Assembly (NCBI RefSeq): GCF_011764545.1 | Contig: NZ_AP022870.1 | Location: 2,030,001 to 2,094,000, forward strand | From: Phytohabitans flavus | GTDB taxonomy: Bacteria; Actinomycetota; Actinomycetes; Mycobacteriales; Micromonosporaceae | DNA: 64,000 nucleotides | Direction: 5' to 3' | In this document: positions 60,239-64,000 of the stretch, piece by piece | Position numbering within the stretch: the first letter of the stretch is position 1 | Layout: every line of letters begins with the position of its first letter | Made by a program: the position numbers and the translations under genes | Notes under the pieces: model-generated | Database searches by the model: none | What the model was told of the DNA's origin: nothing | The model's input: the letters and a program-made list of their open reading frames with translations, nothing else

Positions 60239-61195
60239 ATGGCTTCTGACCTCGCGGTCCACGTAACAGGGCTGCGGAAGCGGTACCGCGACAAGCCGGC
60301 GTTGGACGGCTTCGACCTCGACGTGCCGGCCGGCACTGTCCACGGGCTGCTCGGCCCCAACGGGGCCGGCAAGACCACCGCGGTGCGCGTGCTGGCCACG
60401 CTGCTGCGGGCCGACGGCGGCAAGGCTTTCGTCGCCGGGTACGACGTGGCGCGCCAGCCCGCGGTCGTGCGGGAGCGGATCGGGCTCGTCGGCCAGCACG
60501 CGGCGGTGGACGAGGTGCTCGGCGGGCGGGACAACCTGGTGATGTTCGGCCGCCTCTTCCATCTCGGCAAGCGGGAGGCCGGGCGCCGCGCCGACCACCT
60601 GTTGGAACGATTCGGGCTGGCCGACGCCGGCGGCAAGCCGGTCAAGCAGTACTCCGGTGGCATGCGCCGCCGCCTCGACCTGGCCGCCAGCCTGATCCTG
60701 CGGCCGGCGGTGCTCTTTCTGGACGAGCCGACCAGCGGGCTCGACCCGCGCGGGCGCAACGAGGTGTGGGCGGCGGTGCGCGCGCTCGTCGCGGACGGCA
60801 CGACGGTGCTGCTTACCACGCAGTACCTCGACGAAGCCGACCAGCTGGCGAGCCGGATCTCGGTGCTGGACCACGGGCGGGTCGTCGCCGGCGGTACCCC
60901 CGATGAGCTGAAGTCGCGGATCGGCGGTGACCGGATCGACGTGATCGTGCGCGCGGACGCCGATCTCGTCGCCGCGGCGGCGGTGGTCAAGGGGATCGCG
61001 GAGGGTGAGCCGGAGATCGACCCGGACAACCGGCGGGTCTCCGCGCCCGTGCGCGACCGGGTCGCCGCGCTCACCGAGGTGGTACGCGTGCTCGACACCC
61101 GCGGCATCGCGGTCGAGGACATCGCGCTGCGCCGCCCCACGCTCGACGAGGTGTTCCTGCGACTGACGGAGGTGCCGGATGAGCGGGAGTCGTGA
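60239..61195 (+). CDS. DrrA-type daunorubicin-resistance ABC transporter ATP-binding protein
   Basis: 318 residues. Walker A LLGPNGAGKTTAVRVLATLL, Q-loop LVGQHAAVDEVL, signature QYSGGMRRRLDLAASLILRP, Walker B AVLFLDEPTSGLDPRGRNEV and a C-terminal DrrA domain (LRRPTLDEVFLRLTEVP). ATG 60239 follows the second TetR site. Its stop overlaps the start of the permease gene. It powers efflux of a hydrophobic drug or metabolite. Confidence 0.94.
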   Translation: MASDLAVHVTGLRKRYRDKPALDGFDLDVPAGTVHGLLGPNGAGKTTAVRVLATLLRADGGKAFVAGYDVARQPAVVRERIGLVGQHAAVDEVLGGRDNLVMFGRLFHLGKREAGRRADHLLERFGLADAGGKPVKQYSGGMRRRLDLAASLILRPAVLFLDEPTSGLDPRGRNEVWAAVRALVADGTTVLLTTQYLDEADQLASRISVLDHGRVVAGGTPDELKSRIGGDRIDVIVRADADLVAAAAVVKGIAEGEPEIDPDNRRVSAPVRDRVAALTEVVRVLDTRGIAVEDIALRRPTLDEVFLRLTEVPDERES

Positions 61196-62042
61196 GGCTA
61201 CGGTCTTGACCACGACGGTGGACGAGCGCCGAGCGACGGAGCGACCGCAGGCTCAGCAGTTGAAATGGGCGCTCGCGGACGGATGGACGATCACGCTGCG
61301 TGACCTGAAGCACTGGGCCGCCCAGCCGTGGCAGATCGTGTTCGGGCTGCTGTTCTCGGTGATGCTCGTGCTGATGTTCGGGTACCTCTTCGGCGGCGCG
61401 ATCGAGGTCCCGGGCGGCGGCAACTACCGGGAGTTCCTGCTGCCCGGCATGTTCGCGCTGACGATGCTGTTCGGGCTGGAGGCGACCTACACCGCGGTCA
61501 CCACCGACGCGGACCGAGGCGTGACCGACAGGTTCCGGGCGATGCCGATGGCCGGGTCGGCCGTGGTGATGGGCCGGGCCAGCGCGGACATGCTCAACTC
61601 GATGCTCACGCTCGCCGCGATGGTCGCCTGCGGGCTCGCGGTCGGCTGGCGGTGGCACGAGGGGGTCGGGGCGACGCTGGCCGCGTTCGGGCTGTTGCTG
61701 CTGTTGCGGTTCGCGCTGCTGTGGCTCGGCATCTGGCTGGCGCTGGTGCTGCGCAGCCCGGAGGCGCTGATGGCGCTGCAGATCCTGGTGTGGCCGCTCG
61801 GCTTCCTGTCCAATGTGTACGTCGCACCGCAGACGATGCCCGGCTGGCTGGGCACGCTCGCGGAGTGGAACCCGCTCTCCGCCACCGTCGCCGCCGCGCG
61901 CGAGCTGTTCGGCAACCCCGGCTGGGGCGGCGACTCGTGGGTGGCGCAGCACTCGATCCTGATGGCCTTCCTTTGGCCGGCGGTGCTGACCGCCGTCTTC
62001 TTCCCCCTGTCGGTACGCGCCTACCGGAGGCTCAGCCGGTAG
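61179..62042 (+). CDS. DrrB-type ABC transporter permease
   Basis: 287 residues with six spans (ABC-2 fold): KHWAAQPWQIVFGLLFSVML, FLLPGMFALTMLFGLEATYT, DRGVTDRFRAMPMAGSAVV, the EADR-like loop, and QILVWPLGFLSNVYVAPQTM before the last extracellular helix. It starts 17 bp inside drrA and forms the membrane half of the exporter. Confidence 0.93.
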   Translation: MSGSREATVLTTTVDERRATERPQAQQLKWALADGWTITLRDLKHWAAQPWQIVFGLLFSVMLVLMFGYLFGGAIEVPGGGNYREFLLPGMFALTMLFGLEATYTAVTTDADRGVTDRFRAMPMAGSAVVMGRASADMLNSMLTLAAMVACGLAVGWRWHEGVGATLAAFGLLLLLRFALLWLGIWLALVLRSPEALMALQILVWPLGFLSNVYVAPQTMPGWLGTLAEWNPLSATVAAARELFGNPGWGGDSWVAQHSILMAFLWPAVLTAVFFPLSVRAYRRLSR

Positions 62043-62058
62043 GTACAAGATCTTCTGT

Positions 62059-62982
62059 GTGTACATCCTTGCCCTTGTGGCGACGGTCGGGGTCGCCGCG
62101 CTGCTGCCCGCGCGCGGCCCCGCCGCCACGGTCGCGTCGGTGGCCACAGCCGTCGCGATCGGGGCGCTCTTCTTCCTGTACGGCGCCCGCATCGCACCCC
62201 GCGCCGCCTGGGAGGGCGCCCGCCACTGGCGGCTGCACGGGGTGGTGCTGCTGTCCACGTTCGTGCTCTTCCCGCTGCTCGCGTTGGGGGCGAGGTGGCT
62301 GGACGGTCCGGTGCTGACACCCGCGCTCTACGACGGCCTCGTGTACCTGAGCGTGGTGCCCTCCACTGTGCAGACGTCGATCGCGTTCACCGCGCTGGCC
62401 GGCGGCAACGTACCGGCGGCCGTGTTCAGCGCCTCGTTCTCCAACCTGGCCGGCGTCCTCCTCACCCCGCTGCTCGCGGCGGCGCTGCTGGGCGGCGGCG
62501 CCATCTTCTCCGCGGGCTCGCTCGTCGAGATCGCCGCCCAGCTCGTGCTGCCGTTCGCCGCCGGACAGGCCGCCCGCCCGTGGATCGCGGGATGGCTGGA
62601 ACGGCATTCGCGCCTGCTCGGATACGCCGACCGGGGCGCGATCCTGCTCATCGTGTACACCGCGTTCAGTGCCGGCATGGTCGCCGGGGTCTGGCGCCAG
62701 ATCTCACCCGCCCGCCTCGCGGTCCTGCTCGCCGTCCTCGCCGTCCTGCTCGCGCTGGTGCTCGGCCTGACCTGGCTGGCCGGTCGCCTGCTCGGCTTCG
62801 ATCGCGCCGACCGCGTCACGATCGTCTTCTGCGGCTCGAAGAAGAGCATGGCCACGGGCCTGCCGATGGCCGCGGTGATGTTCGGCCCGGCCGCCGCCGC
62901 GATCCTCGTCGTACCGCTGATGCTCTTCCACCAGATCCAGCTCGTGGTCTGCGCCATACTCGCCCGGCGCTGGGGTCGGTAG
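62059..62982 (+). CDS. SBF-like (bile acid:sodium symporter family) transporter
   Basis: 307 residues, nine or ten spans. The family core appears in FTALAGGNVPAAVFSASFSN (crossing-helix region) and SKKSMATGLPMAAVMFGPAA (second crossing helix), as in the PF13593 group, which includes SLC10A7-like proteins. GTG start 16 bp after the permease stop, probably the same transcript. Substrate not known; SLC10A7 relatives act in calcium or glycan homeostasis. Confidence 0.85.
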   Translation: MYILALVATVGVAALLPARGPAATVASVATAVAIGALFFLYGARIAPRAAWEGARHWRLHGVVLLSTFVLFPLLALGARWLDGPVLTPALYDGLVYLSVVPSTVQTSIAFTALAGGNVPAAVFSASFSNLAGVLLTPLLAAALLGGGAIFSAGSLVEIAAQLVLPFAAGQAARPWIAGWLERHSRLLGYADRGAILLIVYTAFSAGMVAGVWRQISPARLAVLLAVLAVLLALVLGLTWLAGRLLGFDRADRVTIVFCGSKKSMATGLPMAAVMFGPAAAAILVVPLMLFHQIQLVVCAILARRWGR

Positions 62983-62993
62983 TGTCAGGCCGC

Positions 62994-63425
62994 ATGGGGG
63001 ACTTGTTCCAGGTCCGCGTCGCGGTGCGCGGCTACGAGCTCGACATCCAGGGCCACCTCAACCAGGCTGTGTACCTTCAGTACGCGGAGCACGCCCGCTG
63101 GGAGTACCTGCGCGCCGCCGGCGTCACCCCGGCCAAGCTCCAGGCCAGCCGCTCTGGCCCGGTCGTGCTGGAGACCACGATCAGGTACCTGTCCGAGCTG
63201 CGCGCCGGTGACGAGGTGGACGTGTCGTGCGCCTTCGAGTGGGGCGGCGGCAAGACGTTCAAGCTGCACCAGGAGATCCGCAAGACGGACGGCACGCTCG
63301 CGGCGGAGGTGACGGCGGTGGGCGGCGTCCTCGACCTCGACCTGCGCCGCCTGATCGCGGACCCGGGCGCCCACCTGCGGAAGATCGCCGACAACCCGGA
63401 CCTCTTCGAGCCGCCAGCTCCGTAG
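62994..63425 (+). CDS. 4HBT-type acyl-CoA thioesterase
   Basis: 143 residues, hot-dog fold: VRGYELDIQGHLNQAVYLQY with the Asp-x-x-GH-x-N catalytic signature (D16, H20, N22 by eye), then WEYLRAAGVTPAKLQASRSG and VVLETTIRYLSELRAGDEVD. Starts 12 bp after the transporter stop. It cleaves an acyl-thioester; the acyl group is not predictable. Confidence 0.88.
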   Translation: MGDLFQVRVAVRGYELDIQGHLNQAVYLQYAEHARWEYLRAAGVTPAKLQASRSGPVVLETTIRYLSELRAGDEVDVSCAFEWGGGKTFKLHQEIRKTDGTLAAEVTAVGGVLDLDLRRLIADPGAHLRKIADNPDLFEPPAP

Positions 63426-63426
63426 A

Positions 63427-63501
63427 TCGGCTCAGTGATGGACACACGGCGCTGGCAGTGCCATCAGGCGGCCGTTGTATGCGGCCTTACGCAGGCCCTA
63501 G
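63427..63501 (-). mobile_element. truncated copy of the MITE
   Basis: Reading the minus strand from CTAGGGCCTGCGTAAGGCCG, with ACAACGGCCG-CTGATGG, CCAGCG-CGTGTGTCCATCA and CTGAGCC, it follows the MITE at 7385-7619 but lacks the first 50 or so internal bases and the far end. It lies exactly between two convergent genes. Confidence 0.65.
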
Positions 63502-64000
63502 TCCTGGTGGCGGCGCAGGTAGTCCAGCATCATGTCGCGGCCGAGGCTTGTCACCTCGTGACATGCGCCAGGGACAACCCCGAGCTCCCCTTGCGGCAGC
63601 TTCTGGTACAGCTCGACTCCGTCGGCCAACGAGCAGCTCGGGTCCCGATCGCCGACGAGCATCAGCATAGGGGCAGTGATCCGAGGATAGTCTGCATAGG
63701 TAAATTCCATCGGCTTGGTCCAGAACGTGAAGATCTGCTCGATGTAGGTGCGGAAGTAACCCGCGCCCTGCGTCGGCTCAAAATCATCGATGTGGCGCTG
63801 CGGATCGACCAAGTCACTGCTGAAGTGGTCATAGTCTAGCTTTGTGGCATTCGGCGAGCCGCCGAACCAATTACGGAGGCGTCTGTAGTTTGAGGCATCC
63901 GGGTCGGGGTTGAACGTCTGATATCCCGCATAATCCACGATCGCTCGCGGCACCTCCGGGGCGATCATGCCGAGAATCGTTGCCGTCGTCCCACCGTCGC
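63498..64000 (-). CDS. alpha/beta hydrolase, truncated by the window edge
   Basis: The frame is open to the end of the window, so the N-terminus is missing; the visible start DGGTTATILGMIAPE is the end of a G-x-S-D-GG nucleophile elbow. PRITAPMLMLVGDRDPSCSL carries the acid residue and PGACHEVTSLGRDMM the catalytic His. The stop TAG (63498-63500) is part of the CTAG that borders the MITE remnant, so the insertion may have supplied or shifted the stop. Confidence 0.82.
   Translation of the reverse strand, partial: DGGTTATILGMIAPEVPRAIVDYAGYQTFNPDPDASNYRRLRNWFGGSPNATKLDYDHFSSDLVDPQRHIDDFEPTQGAGYFRTYIEQIFTFWTKPMEFTYADYPRITAPMLMLVGDRDPSCSLADGVELYQKLPQGELGVVPGACHEVTSLGRDMMLDYLRRHQD

Overview
The window is high-GC (about 70%) actinobacterial chromosome. 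It has many GTG and TTG starts, four-base stop/start overlaps, SigE-type ECF sigma factors, a BTAD/NB-ARC regulator, several caspase-fold proteins, WXG100 proteins and a DUF222/HNH nuclease. This mix best fits a filamentous actinomycete, most likely Micromonosporaceae; the family assignment is inference.

Layout. 0-5.3 kb: a tightly coupled cell-surface glycan cluster (GT2 glycosyltransferase, membrane endonuclease/exonuclease/phosphatase-fold protein, acyltransferase-GT2 fusion, flippase-like membrane protein). 5-17 kb: conflict and signalling genes. These are a 3'-truncated BTAD/NB-ARC regulator, an EACC1-like/caspase/membrane/phytase-like fusion, an ECF sigma factor with its membrane partner, a TPR-like protein, and a second caspase with four membrane spans, a NERD-like region and a ClpN-like end. 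17-25 kb: a second sigma/membrane-partner pair, HrpB helicase, an FG-GAP secreted protein, and a divergent PP2C-like/TraB-like pair. 24.7-37.5 kb: secreted and membrane proteins (GH29 fucosidase, an unknown secreted protein, PH-like membrane proteins, a B12-type radical SAM enzyme, an LTD-5'-nucleotidase). 37.5-40.5 kb: PNPOx-like protein, MFS exporter with divergent HxlR regulator, VOC protein. 40.5-45 kb: a repeat island carrying two complete insertion sequences. 44.7-49.2 kb: a broken caspase locus facing an ESX-type operon (pseudokinase, WXG100, small helical protein, DUF6571-like). 49.4-53.7 kb: sdhCAB with a divergent LysR gene. 53.7-64 kb: small proteins, HNH nuclease, a LuxR-type regulator with degenerate receiver, quinone reductase with HxlR, TetR with a DrrAB-type exporter, an SBF-type transporter, a thioesterase and a partial alpha/beta hydrolase.

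Three themes run through the window. (1) Repeats: a roughly 60-bp module occurs at least six times, perfect or near-perfect hairpins accompany it, and an IS1182-type element, an IS4-type element and a 235-bp MITE have each inserted into these repeats. (2) Gene decay: the BTAD regulator, an SDR gene, an acyltransferase (E2) gene, a caspase and a DUF6571-like gene are all cut at junctions. (3) Six single-base frameshifts, five of them in G/C runs of four or five, each repairable by one base to give a full-length, translationally coupled gene; sequencing error or recent decay could both explain these. No tRNA, rRNA or CRISPR array was recognised.
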